Below are positions 25,509 through 34,351 of a stretch of DNA of 64,000 bases, in pieces. The DNA comes from CAVRXQ01 sp963838845 (GTDB lineage: Bacteria; Actinomycetota; Acidimicrobiia; Acidimicrobiales; Bog-793): NCBI GenBank assembly GCA_963838845.1, contig CAWISR010000003.1, positions 1,505,409-1,569,408 of the forward strand. Reading direction: 5' to 3'. Numbering within the stretch: the first letter of the stretch is position 1; every line of letters begins with the position of its first letter. The translations under genes and the position numbers were made by a program. The notes under the pieces were generated by a model that worked only from the letters and a program-made list of their open reading frames with translations, was not told the DNA's origin and searched no databases.

Positions 25509-26494
25509 GTGGCACAGGTACCGAAAGCTTCGAGGTACCGGCATCGCTCGACGGAGAGCGCATCGATCGCGTGGTCTCGCTCGCGTCGGGGTGCTCGCGG
25601 CGCGCCGCGTCCGACATCGTCGCCCGCGGCGACGTGCGTGTCGACGGCCGTGTGGTCAGATCACGCCACGAGCACGTCGTCGCCGGCACCCAGCTCGAGT
25701 TCCCCGCGCACGTCGCGATCGACCGTCCGCGTCGCGTCGCGCCCGAGTCCGTTCCGTTCGGCATCGTCTACGAAGACGAGGAGATCATCGTCGTCGACAA
25801 GCCCGCCGGACTTGTCGTGCACCCAGGCTCGGGTCATGAGCACAAGACGCTCGTCGCCGGCTTGCTCGCTCGGTACCCCGAGCTCGCCGATCGGGCGGAC
25901 GAAGTCGGCGCGGCGGAGCGACCGGGGATCGTTCACCGCCTCGATAAGGACACTTCAGGGCTTCTCGTCGTCGCCCGAACTGCGCGCGCGCAAGCAGCGC
26001 TCACCGCACAGCTCGCTTCTCGAACGATGGGACGCTCCTATCGCGCCCTTGCGCTCGGAGGTTTCGGCGCCGACGAGGGGACGATCGACGCGCCGGTCGG
26101 CCGATCGCTTCGCGACCGGACGAAGATGGCGGTTGTCGACGAGGGACGTCCCGCGCGTACGCACTATCGCGTCGTACGCCGGTTCGACGCACCGTTTCTC
26201 TTGACGTTGCTCGACGTCTCACTCGAGACGGGGCGCACCCATCAGATCCGGGTGCACCTCGCGGCGATCGGCAGGCCGATCGCCGGCGACGCGCGTTATA
26301 GGGGCGCGCGCTCAAAGCAAGCGCGACACGCGCTCGGCCTGACGCGGCCCTTCCTGCACGCCGCGGGACTTCGGCTGAGCCATCCGGTGTCTGCCGAGAA
26401 GATGGTCTTCACCTCGCCGCTGCCGACGGAACTCGAGTCGGTGCTCGCCCGCCTCGAGGCGTTGGCGCCGAGCGCGCTCAGGCAGCCGGGTTGA
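25505..26494 (+). CDS. rluD: RluA-family 23S rRNA pseudouridine synthase
   Basis: From the GTG at 25505 (GTGA overlap with lspA) the protein has 329 residues. An S4 RNA-binding domain covers about residues 15-75; the catalytic domain has VVDKPAGLVVHPGSG and HRLDKDTSG, whose Asp (about 147) is the catalytic residue, and later GRTHQIRVH. It converts uridines to pseudouridine, probably in 23S rRNA (the RluC/RluD group); the exact site cannot be read. Its 3' end overlaps the convergent sigma-factor gene by 17 bp. Confidence 0.92.
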   Translation: MSGTGTESFEVPASLDGERIDRVVSLASGCSRRAASDIVARGDVRVDGRVVRSRHEHVVAGTQLEFPAHVAIDRPRRVAPESVPFGIVYEDEEIIVVDKPAGLVVHPGSGHEHKTLVAGLLARYPELADRADEVGAAERPGIVHRLDKDTSGLLVVARTARAQAALTAQLASRTMGRSYRALALGGFGADEGTIDAPVGRSLRDRTKMAVVDEGRPARTHYRVVRRFDAPFLLTLLDVSLETGRTHQIRVHLAAIGRPIAGDARYRGARSKQARHALGLTRPFLHAAGLRLSHPVSAEKMVFTSPLPTELESVLARLEALAPSALRQPG

Positions 26495-27206
26495 GCGAGC
26501 CGACTTCGGGCTGTTCGGAGAGTTGGCGCAGCGCCGAGCTCTCAAGGCTACGGACGCGGCGCACGCCGATGCCGAGCGACTTCGCGGTCGTCTCGAGCGA
26601 TGCCGGCGGCTGACCGTCGAGACCGAAGCGCAGCCTCAGGACGTCGCGCTCGAGCTCGGGAAGGCGGCTGATCGCCTCGCCGAGGCCCTCGAGCGACACC
26701 CGCTCGGTGACGTTGACGTCGATCGGCTCCTCATCGGTCGCGATCACGTCGCCGAGCGTGGCGGTGGCGTCCGCCGTGAGCGGCTGGTCGAGACTCGCCA
26801 CGACCCGGGGCAGCTGGCGCTCCAGGGGCTCTCCGGCGCGCTCAGCGGCGTTCTCCGCCGCGACGGCGTCCTCGGGGAGCCGGATCGCCCGCCCCTTCGA
26901 CTGGACAGCTCGCTGTAACGACTGGCGGATCCACCAGGTGGCGTAGGTCGAGAACTTGAAGCCTCGGCGCCAGTCGAACTTCTCGACGGCGCGCATCAGG
27001 CCGAACGTCCCTTCCTGGACGAGGTCGATGAGGTCGACGCCGCGCCCTTGGTAGCGCCGCGCCCAGTGGACGACGAGGCGCAGGTTGCCGGCGATCATCT
27101 CGTTCTTCGCCTGCTCGTCGCCATGCTCGATCCGTTGCGCGAGCGCGACCTGCTCCGCCGCGGTGAGCAGCGGGTACCGGCCGATGTCGTCAAGCATCAA
27201 ACGCAT
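26478..27206 (-). CDS. Sigma-70 family RNA polymerase sigma factor (group 2-like, short)
   Basis: A 242-residue sigma factor. Region 2 is well conserved: NLRLVVHWARRYQGRGVDLI, then DLVQEGTFGLMRAVEKFDW and KFSTYATWWIRQSLQRA, which binds the -10 element. Region 3 is reduced. Region 4 (LPELERDVLRLRFGLDG, then a helix-turn-helix) binds the -35. No region 1.1 is seen. Size and motifs suggest an alternative, housekeeping-like sigma factor. GGAGGG lies 9 nt before the ATG at 27206. The frame is open some 30 codons upstream but without a start codon. I see no anti-sigma gene beside it. Confidence 0.9.
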   Translation of the reverse strand: MRLMLDDIGRYPLLTAAEQVALAQRIEHGDEQAKNEMIAGNLRLVVHWARRYQGRGVDLIDLVQEGTFGLMRAVEKFDWRRGFKFSTYATWWIRQSLQRAVQSKGRAIRLPEDAVAAENAAERAGEPLERQLPRVVASLDQPLTADATATLGDVIATDEEPIDVNVTERVSLEGLGEAISRLPELERDVLRLRFGLDGQPPASLETTAKSLGIGVRRVRSLESSALRQLSEQPEVGSLNPAA

Positions 27207-27412
27207 GAGGTCTGGCCCTCCGCTTTGCTGCTCGATCGGTTCGTCGATGGTCTTGGTGGGGATGACTTCCTCTTCCTTTCGCGCGATCTCCGCGCTCTAT
27301 GCCCACCTGGTGTGGTGGCTCACCTTTACTAACGTCACGTCGGCGGAGTCCATTCCGGTTTGCGCCCCAATTTTCCCACGTCGATGTGACAGCGGGAGCG
27401 ACCCCCTACGAA

Positions 27413-28012
27413 GTGAGCGACCAGTTGAGCGAACCCGTCGTCGCCGCACGGCTCGTTCTCGTCCGCCACGCCTCGACGACCTGGAGCCGGGCGGGACGTC
27501 ACACCGGGCGTACGGACGTGCCCCTGGACGAGGAGGGCCGCCTTGCGGCTCGCGAGCTGCGACTTCGCCTTGAGCCGCTCGACGTCGCCTCCGTCTACTC
27601 GAGCCCCCTGAAACGCGCCCTTGAAACGTGTGAGATCGCCGGTTTCGGCGGCCGGGTCGAGGTTGTCGAAGACCTGGTGGAGTGGGATTACGGCGACTAC
27701 GAGGGCAAAACGACGCCGGAGATCTGGGAGTCACGTCTGCACTGGAAGCTCTTTGCCGACGGTTGCCCGAACGGCGAGTCGGCGGCCGACGTGGGAGCGC
27801 GCGTCGATCTCTTCCTCGATCGGATCGCGACCGCCCCCGACGGCCGTGGTGACATCTTGTGCTTCGCCCACGGCCACCTGCTGCGCGTCCTGACGGCGCG
27901 CTGGGTGCGGCTCTGGCCCGAGGAGGGCCGCCGGTTCCTCCTTGAGGCGGGTCACCTCGGCATCTTGGGCTACGAGCGCGAAACCCGCGTCGTCACTGCT
28001 TGGAACGCCTAG
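27413..28012 (+). CDS. Histidine phosphatase family protein
   Basis: A protein of 199 residues from the GTG at 27413. It belongs to the phosphoglycerate-mutase-like histidine phosphatases: the RHG motif reads LVLVRHASTTWS near the N-terminus, followed by SSPLKRALETCEIAG and the second catalytic His in CFAHGHLLRVLTARW. The substrate cannot be predicted; relatives include acid phosphatases and cobalamin-pathway phosphatases. The start is uncertain (TTG 27425 is an alternative) and no clear SD is seen. It is divergent from the sigma-factor gene, 206 bp apart. Confidence 0.85.
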   Translation: MSDQLSEPVVAARLVLVRHASTTWSRAGRHTGRTDVPLDEEGRLAARELRLRLEPLDVASVYSSPLKRALETCEIAGFGGRVEVVEDLVEWDYGDYEGKTTPEIWESRLHWKLFADGCPNGESAADVGARVDLFLDRIATAPDGRGDILCFAHGHLLRVLTARWVRLWPEEGRRFLLEAGHLGILGYERETRVVTAWNA

Positions 28013-28326
28013 TCCGCGGGCGGGCGCAGCCATAACGAAACCCTCACAGCTCTCGTCGTGTTCCGGTCCGCGGCTGCGCATCGTCCCTGGTCAGGCCGGA
28101 AAAATGGCACGTGTGCGACAACCGGGATTCGTTACCCGCTCGTGATTCGGATCCGTCGCCAGAACCTTCACCAGGGAATCTCCATTCCGGCGCGGCTCTC
28201 GCTGCCTCGCGCGTCCCTCCATCGCCTGGAAACGTGGCGGCGCCACCCACTACACCTGACGGGCGACGACCGCGCCCCGCTTCGCTCCGCGATCACGGGA
28301 CGCGACTTCGAGAGATGGGAGCAAAC
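28013..28326. other. Non-coding gap before the secreted repeat protein
   Basis: These 314 bases have no convincing gene. An in-frame extension of the downstream gene is open through part of it, but its residues are Pro/Arg/Ser-rich and come before a clear signal peptide. I looked for a c-di-AMP or other riboswitch and found no recognisable core. A promoter is expected here. Confidence 0.5.
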
Positions 28327-30597
28327 ATGCACTCAGTTCTGGGGAGAGAACAGCGTGCGCGCGCAACCTCGCGGTGGCGGATCTTCCTCGTTGCCGGCGC
28401 CGCGGCCGCGGTCGGCTTCGCCCTCGCGGCGGTCGGGATCACGGCCGCAACCGGTGGCGCGGCGGCCTCGACGGGATGGTCACTCGCCGCGACCCCCGCC
28501 GCCGGTGAAGCACCGCTTCCCGCGGCGAATGCCTCGGGGCACGGACCGGCAACGGACCCGACCGTCGTCGAGACCGGCGTCTCTTGCGCGTCGACGACCT
28601 CTTGTGTCGCCGTCGGCTCCTACGCCGACTCGGGTGCAGCGGGTCAGACCGATGGCCTCATCGACACCTTGAGTTCGGGCAGCTGGTCGGCGACAGCCGC
28701 ACCCGAGCCGGCGACGAACGCCGCGGGTGCCGGTCCGGGCACCGACGCCGACGGTCACCAGGTCGCGAGCCTCTCCGCGGTCGACTGTCCGGCCGTTGGC
28801 ACGTGCTTCGCCGTCGGCCAGTATCAGGACTCGAACGGCGAGGCATACGGCTTGGTCGACACCCTCGGAAACGGCGCGTGGTCGGCGTCCGCCGCGCCCG
28901 AGCCGTCGACGAACGGCTTCGGAACTGGGCCCGGGACGGATGCGTCGGGCAAGCAGGCCGCGAACCTCGAGGCGATTTCGTGTCCGACGGTGACGAGTTG
29001 CACCGCCGTCGGCACGTACGAAGACGCGGACGGCAACACGTTCGGACTGATCGAGACCTACGCCTCGGGCTCGTGGAGCGCCGTCGCGGCGCCCGAGCCG
29101 TCTTCTGACCCGGTGTCGGCGACGGCGGCGAACTCGACGAGCGGTGCCGGTTCGGCGAATCTCACCGCCGTCGACTGTCCGAGCACGGCGAGCTGCGTCG
29201 CGGTCGGGACCTACACCGACGCGGACACGAACACGCTCGCGCTCGCGGAGCAGCTGTCGAACGGGGCATGGGTGCCGATCGCGGCGACCGAGCCGGCGAC
29301 GAATCCGCTCGGGACCGGTCCCGGATACGCCACCACGGGCGGGGGACGCGCGACGTTCAACGCGGTCGCTTGTCCGGCTGCCGGGACTTGCGTCGCGGTT
29401 GGCAACTACAACGATACAAACCACGTGCGGTACGGCTTGATCGACGCGTTCGTCAACGGCGCGTGGTCGGCATCCGCTGCCCCCGAACCATCGACGAACG
29501 CGTCCGGCGTCGGTGCGGGTACCGACGCCGACGGGCACGGATTCGCGAACCTGGTTTCGGTTTCGTGCGCGACAACGACTGATTGTGTCGCGGTCGGCAG
29601 CTACGACGACGCGAACGGCATCGCTTACGGCCTCATCGACTCGGGTTCGGGAACGTCGTTCGCCGCCGCTGCGGCACCGGAGCCGGCAGGCGCCGCGACT
29701 GATGCGAACGCGTTCGCGGGAGCAGAGCTCGAGTCGGTCGCCTGCCCGTCGGCGGACACCTGCTCTGCGGTCGGATACTTCACCGATTCGACCGCCCCGG
29801 GGTTCCGTTACGCGCTGGCCGACAACTTGATCGGAACGACGTGGTCAAGCACGACCGCCCCCGAGCCGGCGAATGCCGGCACGGACACGGACGCGGAACA
29901 GCATGCTGCTGGGAGCGACGTCACGTGCACGACGGACGGTGGTTGCTCGATGGTCGGCACCTACAAGGATTCGTCCGGCGACACGAATGGGTTGATTGAC
30001 GTCTACTTGCCATCAGCGCCGGTCGTTTCTCGCATCTCGCCGCGAGTCGGCGAACTGGCCCGCACGGAGACGATCGCCGGAAGCGGCTTTTTTCCGGGCA
30101 GTGAGGTGTACTTCGGACGTGTGCGCGCGACGTCAGTGAGCTATGTCTCGCCGACGCTGATCCGCGCCGTCACTCCGCCGTTCCACCTCTCCGTGCAGAT
30201 CTCGGTGACGAATGCTGGTGGCAGCTCGGCCGCAAGCTCGCTCAGCCAGTTCACCTATGCCACGCCGGTGGTCGTCTCCGGCAGTGCCGAAACCGTCGGC
30301 TTGAGCGGGGTCTTGTTCGCGTGGCACTGCAACAAGTTCGCAGCCTGTCACGTGAAGGCGTGGCTGCAAGTCGTCATCCGGTCGCGTGCAACGGGTCGCG
30401 TCAGTCGCGGCACCATGGCCTTGCGGAGGATTTCGATCCCCGCCGGCAAGACGCGCCGCATCCAGCTGCGGATGTCGTCGTATGGCAGAGCGATCGTGCG
30501 CGACTTCAGCGGGTACCGATTCGTGAGTGCGCATGTGCTCGTGGTGTCGACCGGCAACGTGCACGGGCTGAGCTCGGTCAGCGTCCGCAAGGGATAG
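28327..30597 (+). CDS. Secreted repeat protein, probable eight-bladed propeller plus IPT/TIG domain
   Basis: The ATG at 28327 has the SD GGGAG 5 nt upstream; the product has 756 residues. A signal peptide or membrane anchor lies at about 19-48. Eight repeats of 60-65 residues follow, each built as C-x6-C-x-AVG-x-Y-x-D, a GLID strand, then a WS...APEP strand and a TD-rich linker. One WS strand at the N-terminus (GWSLAATP) has no cysteine partner and can close the last repeat. After about residue 565 comes an IPT/TIG-like Ig domain (SRISPRVGELARTETIAGSG), then an unknown C-terminal domain. The paired cysteines may form disulfides outside the cell. The function is unknown. Confidence 0.75.
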   Translation: MHSVLGREQRARATSRWRIFLVAGAAAAVGFALAAVGITAATGGAAASTGWSLAATPAAGEAPLPAANASGHGPATDPTVVETGVSCASTTSCVAVGSYADSGAAGQTDGLIDTLSSGSWSATAAPEPATNAAGAGPGTDADGHQVASLSAVDCPAVGTCFAVGQYQDSNGEAYGLVDTLGNGAWSASAAPEPSTNGFGTGPGTDASGKQAANLEAISCPTVTSCTAVGTYEDADGNTFGLIETYASGSWSAVAAPEPSSDPVSATAANSTSGAGSANLTAVDCPSTASCVAVGTYTDADTNTLALAEQLSNGAWVPIAATEPATNPLGTGPGYATTGGGRATFNAVACPAAGTCVAVGNYNDTNHVRYGLIDAFVNGAWSASAAPEPSTNASGVGAGTDADGHGFANLVSVSCATTTDCVAVGSYDDANGIAYGLIDSGSGTSFAAAAAPEPAGAATDANAFAGAELESVACPSADTCSAVGYFTDSTAPGFRYALADNLIGTTWSSTTAPEPANAGTDTDAEQHAAGSDVTCTTDGGCSMVGTYKDSSGDTNGLIDVYLPSAPVVSRISPRVGELARTETIAGSGFFPGSEVYFGRVRATSVSYVSPTLIRAVTPPFHLSVQISVTNAGGSSAASSLSQFTYATPVVVSGSAETVGLSGVLFAWHCNKFAACHVKAWLQVVIRSRATGRVSRGTMALRRISIPAGKTRRIQLRMSSYGRAIVRDFSGYRFVSAHVLVVSTGNVHGLSSVSVRKG

Positions 30598-30610
30598 TCG
30601 AGCGTTCGAA

Positions 30611-30645
30611 GCGCGTCGTCGGGTTTCACCGACCCGACGACGCGC
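30611..30645. terminator. Bidirectional hairpin terminator between convergent genes
   Basis: A perfect 14-bp stem, GCGCGTCGTCGGGT (30611-30624) with ACCCGACGACGCGC (30632-30645), encloses a 7-nt loop. It lies in the 57-bp gap between the secreted repeat protein (+) and the Rrf2 regulator (-). There is no T run, as is usual for actinobacterial terminators. Confidence 0.75.
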
Positions 30646-30654
30646 ACCGCAAGC

Positions 30655-31095
30655 TCAACGTGGGTCGGAGATCCTTCCTGACCGGGCGCGCTCGACCATC
30701 TCGGAGAGCACGTACGAATCGAGGTGCTTGCGCATCGTGCCGGAGAGGTCGTCCCACACATCGAGGAGGACGCACTGGCCCTCGTGCTCGCAGGCACCGT
30801 TCTCGTGCGCGCGACCGAAGGAGCCGACCGAGATCGGACCGTCGACAGCGGAGACGATCTCGCCGAGGGTGATCTCCTTTGGAGGCCGGGCGAGGACATA
30901 GCCGCCGCCGACGCCGCGCTTTGAACGCACGAGCCCCGCGCCTTTCAGCGCGAGGAGGATCTGTTCGAGGTACGGCTGGGGAAGACCGGTCCGGTCGGCG
31001 ACATCGCGAACCGAGGTCGGCGTGTCGCCGTCGTCGTGGAGCGCGAGCGACAGCAACGCCCGACAGGCGTAGTCCCCGCGGGTGGAGACGCGCAC
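30655..31095 (-). CDS. Rrf2 family transcriptional regulator
   Basis: A 146-residue Rrf2 protein beginning MRVSTRGDYACRALLSLA, with the winged helix-turn-helix (LPQPYLEQILLALKGAGLV, then SKRGVGGGYVLA). Many Rrf2 proteins sense stress with a 2Fe-2S cluster held by three cysteines; here the usual region has only two (Cys102 and Cys108), plus Cys11 near the N-terminus, so cluster binding is uncertain. The start is the GTG at 31095: TACGAT (31102-31107, minus strand) ends 6 nt before it, so the mRNA is probably leaderless. It is divergent from the phosphodiesterase gene, 45 bp apart, and may regulate it. Confidence 0.9.
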   Translation of the reverse strand: MRVSTRGDYACRALLSLALHDDGDTPTSVRDVADRTGLPQPYLEQILLALKGAGLVRSKRGVGGGYVLARPPKEITLGEIVSAVDGPISVGSFGRAHENGACEHEGQCVLLDVWDDLSGTMRKHLDSYVLSEMVERARSGRISDPR

Positions 31096-31101
31096 GAGCC
31101 C

Positions 31102-31134
31102 ATCGTAGGACCCGCCGCGACCTGCCCCTATGCT
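31102..31134. promoter_or_regulatory. Divergent leaderless -10 boxes for rrf2 and the phosphodiesterase gene
   Basis: On the minus strand TACGAT (31107-31102) ends 6 nt before the rrf2 GTG at 31095. On the plus strand TATGCT (31129-31134) ends 6 nt before the GTG at 31141. Both transcripts would begin at or next to the start codon, and no SD is present for either gene. Confidence 0.6.
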
Positions 31135-31140
31135 CATTTT

Positions 31141-32310
31141 GTGGATGACGCGACCGGGGATGACGTCGCCGTCTCCACAGTTGCCCCTCCCGACAGTGAC
31201 GAGGCCTTTCTCGTTCCCGACTACGGCGGGCGCTGCCTCACCGAGCTCGTCCCGGTGCTCATGCGGCTTGAGGAGTTGCGCGAGCGCGACGCTGTTCCCG
31301 AGTGGCTTCCTCCGCGCGTGGCCGGTGCGTCCAATGTCGTACTGCTGATCCTTGACGGCCTCGGTGCGGAGCAGCTCGCCACCCGCGCCGCGATCGCGCC
31401 GACGATGACGGAGATGGCCCACTCAACGCTGACTTCGGTCGCGCCGACGACGACCGCCGCCGCGCTGACGTCGATCGTCACCGGGCGCACGCCCGCCGAG
31501 CACGGTGTCGTCGGCTATCGCGTGCGGGTCGGTGGCGAGGTGATGAACGTCCTGCGGTGGACGACGCCGTCCGGCGATGCGCGCAACGAAGTGCGGCCGC
31601 GTGCGTTCCAGCAGTTCCCGGCATTCCTCGGCAAGCGGGTCCCGGTCATCTCGAAGGCTGAGTTCGCGCACACCGGTTTCACGGAGGCTCATCTGTTCGG
31701 CGCCGAGCTGATCGGCTACCGACTTCCGTCCTCGCTGCCGGTTCTCATCGCAGAGGCGCTGGGTCGCCGCGCGCCGTTCGTCTACGCGTACTACGACGGA
31801 ATCGACGCGATCGCGCACATGACAGGCCTCGGCGCGTACTACGACGCCGAGGTCCACGCGACCGACCAACTCATCGCCGACATCATCGACCGGCTGCCCA
31901 AGGGTTCGGCGCTCGTCGTCAGCGCAGATCACGGCCAGGTCGAGGTCACGAAGTCGCCACTCAGGATCGACGAAGAGGTGATGGTCGACGTCGAAGGCGT
32001 CTCGGGAGAGGGGCGCTTCCGGTGGCTGCACGCGCGCTCCGGCACGAGTGAGCGCGTCGCGATGCGAGCGGCGGAACGCTTTGGTGGAGCGTGCTGGGTT
32101 CGAACGCTCGACGAGCTCGTCGATGCCGGGGTCTTCGGCGGACCTCTCCCAGACGCGTTTAGGCGGCGCCTCGGGGACGTTGCGCTGATGGCGCGCGCAC
32201 CGGTGGCGATCTTCGATCCCGCCGACCCGGCCGACGCGCACCTCATCGGTCGGCACGGCTCGCTCACGAAAGACGAGCTCATCGTTCCGCTGCTCGGAGC
32301 GGCGGCGTGA
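31141..32310 (+). CDS. Type I phosphodiesterase / nucleotide pyrophosphatase family protein
   Basis: A 389-residue protein of the alkaline phosphatase superfamily. The metal-binding motif VVLLILDGLGAEQL is at about residues 62-75, and the nucleophile region reads SVAPTTTAAALTSIVTGRTP followed by AEHGVVGY. Further metal ligands are in DGIDAIAH and SADHGQVEV. It should hydrolyse phosphodiester or pyrophosphate bonds; no signal peptide is seen, so it acts in the cytoplasm. The GTG at 31141 is chosen because TATGCT ends 6 nt before it. It overlaps the adenosyltransferase gene by 4 nt. Confidence 0.88.
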   Translation: MDDATGDDVAVSTVAPPDSDEAFLVPDYGGRCLTELVPVLMRLEELRERDAVPEWLPPRVAGASNVVLLILDGLGAEQLATRAAIAPTMTEMAHSTLTSVAPTTTAAALTSIVTGRTPAEHGVVGYRVRVGGEVMNVLRWTTPSGDARNEVRPRAFQQFPAFLGKRVPVISKAEFAHTGFTEAHLFGAELIGYRLPSSLPVLIAEALGRRAPFVYAYYDGIDAIAHMTGLGAYYDAEVHATDQLIADIIDRLPKGSALVVSADHGQVEVTKSPLRIDEEVMVDVEGVSGEGRFRWLHARSGTSERVAMRAAERFGGACWVRTLDELVDAGVFGGPLPDAFRRRLGDVALMARAPVAIFDPADPADAHLIGRHGSLTKDELIVPLLGAAA

Positions 32311-32858
32311 GGATCTACACGCGACGCGGAGATGATGGGACGACGGCGGTGCGCGCCGGCGGCCGCGTCGGGAAGGACAGCACGCGCATCGAGGCCCTCG
32401 GAACGATCGACGAGGCACAGGCGGCGCTCGGCGTCGCACGCGAGCGTTGCGCGGAGCACGCCGAGATCGCGACGGCGCTCTTGGAGGTGGAGCGCGACCT
32501 CTGGGTCGTTATGGCCGAGGTCGCGACGGATCCGTCCCAGCTCCGCCGCTTCGAACCCGGTGTCACCGAGGTCACCGCGGCGATGGTCGAACATCTCGAG
32601 GCGCTCATCGACACCCACTCATCGGCGAGCGAGGCGATTACCGACTTCACGGTTCCCGGAGAAGATGCTGCCTCCGCCGCGCTCGAGGTCGCCCGCACCG
32701 TCGTCCGTCGCGCCGAACGCCGACTCGTCCCCGTCGAGTTGAAGGAGGCGAGTTGCGCAACGGCGTATCTCAATCGCCTTTCTGATCTCTGCTGGACGCT
32801 CGCGCGCGCCGTTGAGGACGATCATCGTTTCGCGAAGGACGAAGGAGAAGAAAAGTGA
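32307..32858 (+). CDS. PduO-type ATP:cob(I)alamin adenosyltransferase
   Basis: A 183-residue helical protein with the PduO-type signatures YTRRGDDGTT at the N-terminus, RVGKDSTRIEALGTIDE, and RTVVRRAER with YLNRLSDLCW near the end. It transfers the adenosyl group of ATP to cob(I)alamin, making the coenzyme form of B12. It overlaps the phosphodiesterase gene (GTGA at 32307-32310) and pepA (32855-32858), so all are probably cotranscribed. No cobalamin riboswitch lies upstream. Confidence 0.92.
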   Translation: MRIYTRRGDDGTTAVRAGGRVGKDSTRIEALGTIDEAQAALGVARERCAEHAEIATALLEVERDLWVVMAEVATDPSQLRRFEPGVTEVTAAMVEHLEALIDTHSSASEAITDFTVPGEDAASAALEVARTVVRRAERRLVPVELKEASCATAYLNRLSDLCWTLARAVEDDHRFAKDEGEEK

Positions 32859-34351
32859 CGCTGGAGCTCGACGCGGCAGCCGGTTCAGTGGACGGGACCA
32901 CGACGGCACGGGTGGTGTTCAAAGGGCTCGTCGGCCCCAACGGATCCCCTGATCCCGACTCGGGGGTGCTCGCCGCGCAGGGGTGCCGGGGCGACGTCGG
33001 CGACGTTGCCGTCGCCCCGGACGGAATCGCTCCGCTCGGTTTCGTCGTCGGCCTCGGGGCGAGCGAGGAACTCGACTCCGAAGCGTGCCGACGCGCTGGG
33101 GCGGCGCTCGCGAGAGCGGCGGCACACGTCGGCGCGGTGTCCATTGATCTCCGCGAGCTGACGCGAGCCTCGCTGACCTTTGAGGACGTGGTCTGCGCCT
33201 TCGGTGAAGGGGCGATCCTCGGCGCATACCGCTTCAACGGTCGTAAGAAGCGGGTCGAAGACACGCGGGTGCTGGCACGAATGGTGTTCATCGACTCGAA
33301 CGTCGGTGCCGCGTCGGCGGGGATTGCACTGGCTCGGGCACGCGCAGACGCGGTCAGTCTCGCCCGCGATCTCGTCAACACGCCCGCCGCCGACAAGACG
33401 CCAACTCGTTTCGCGGAGATGGCCCGCGAGATCGGAGAACCCGCCGGGCTCTCGGTCGAGATCTTCGACGAGCAGAAGATCCGCGAGATGGGCCTCGGTG
33501 GGCTGCTTTCGGTCGCGAAGGGATCCGCGCAGCCGCCACGCCTCGTCCGCCTCGAGTACGCGCCGCGTGATCCGCTTACGACCGTCGCGCTCGTCGGCAA
33601 GGGGATCACGTTCGACTCGGGAGGGTTGTCTCTGAAGTCGCGGGAGTCGATGTTCACGATGAAAGACGACTGTGGCGGCGCCGCAGCCGTCCTCGCCGCG
33701 ATGTCGGTCCTTCGGGTGCACGATGTTCGGGTGAGAACCGTGGGGATCTTCCCGTTGACCGAAAACATGCCCGGTGGGAACGCGGTAAAGCCCGGGGACG
33801 TGTTCACGGCCCGCAACGGCAAGACCGTCGAGGTGCTGAACACCGACGCTGAAGGTCGTCTCGTGCTCTCGGACGCCCTGAGCCTCGCCGCCGAGGAATC
33901 GCCGGACGCGATCGTCGATGTCGCGACGCTGACCGCGCCGATCGTCGTCGCACTAGGCAAGCGGCTCGCCGGGTTGATGGGCAACGACGCGCGCCTTGTC
34001 GACGCGGTCGAACGCGCCGCCGCGGTTGCCGGCGAACCGCTGTGGCACCTTCCGCTCCCCGCTGCCTATCGCAAGCTGCTCGAGACCGACGTCGCAGACC
34101 TGAAGAACATCGGACCGATCGGCGAGGGCGGAGCGCTCGTCGCCGGACTCGTCTTGGCGGAGTTCGTCGGCACCGTGCCCTGGGCACATCTCGATATCGC
34201 GGGGGTCGGGTGGTCTGATGAGGTGCGCGGCTACGTCAGCAAAGGCGGCACCGGCTTCGGCGTCCGTACGTTGATCGAGTTGCTCGAACGCTACGAACCG
34301 ATCGGCAGTCCGGCCGACGGAAATCTCAAGGGAAAGATGGTGATCCGATGA
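32855..34351 (+). CDS. pepA: Leucyl aminopeptidase (M17)
   Basis: A 498-residue M17 metallopeptidase. A non-catalytic N-terminal macro-like domain (about 1-165) precedes the catalytic domain, which has GKGITFDSGGLSLK, MKDDCGGAA and the signature NTDAEGRLVLSDAL, which provides metal ligands and the catalytic Arg. It removes N-terminal amino acids from peptides in the cytoplasm. It starts with GTG, overlapping the adenosyltransferase gene, and overlaps the ROK kinase gene by 4 nt (ATGA). Confidence 0.95.
   Translation: MTLELDAAAGSVDGTTTARVVFKGLVGPNGSPDPDSGVLAAQGCRGDVGDVAVAPDGIAPLGFVVGLGASEELDSEACRRAGAALARAAAHVGAVSIDLRELTRASLTFEDVVCAFGEGAILGAYRFNGRKKRVEDTRVLARMVFIDSNVGAASAGIALARARADAVSLARDLVNTPAADKTPTRFAEMAREIGEPAGLSVEIFDEQKIREMGLGGLLSVAKGSAQPPRLVRLEYAPRDPLTTVALVGKGITFDSGGLSLKSRESMFTMKDDCGGAAAVLAAMSVLRVHDVRVRTVGIFPLTENMPGGNAVKPGDVFTARNGKTVEVLNTDAEGRLVLSDALSLAAEESPDAIVDVATLTAPIVVALGKRLAGLMGNDARLVDAVERAAAVAGEPLWHLPLPAAYRKLLETDVADLKNIGPIGEGGALVAGLVLAEFVGTVPWAHLDIAGVGWSDEVRGYVSKGGTGFGVRTLIELLERYEPIGSPADGNLKGKMVIR

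Noticed and set aside
28013..28326. A riboswitch (c-di-AMP or similar) before the secreted repeat protein.
   Set aside because: Position and cargo would fit, but none of the conserved core sequences could be found by eye.
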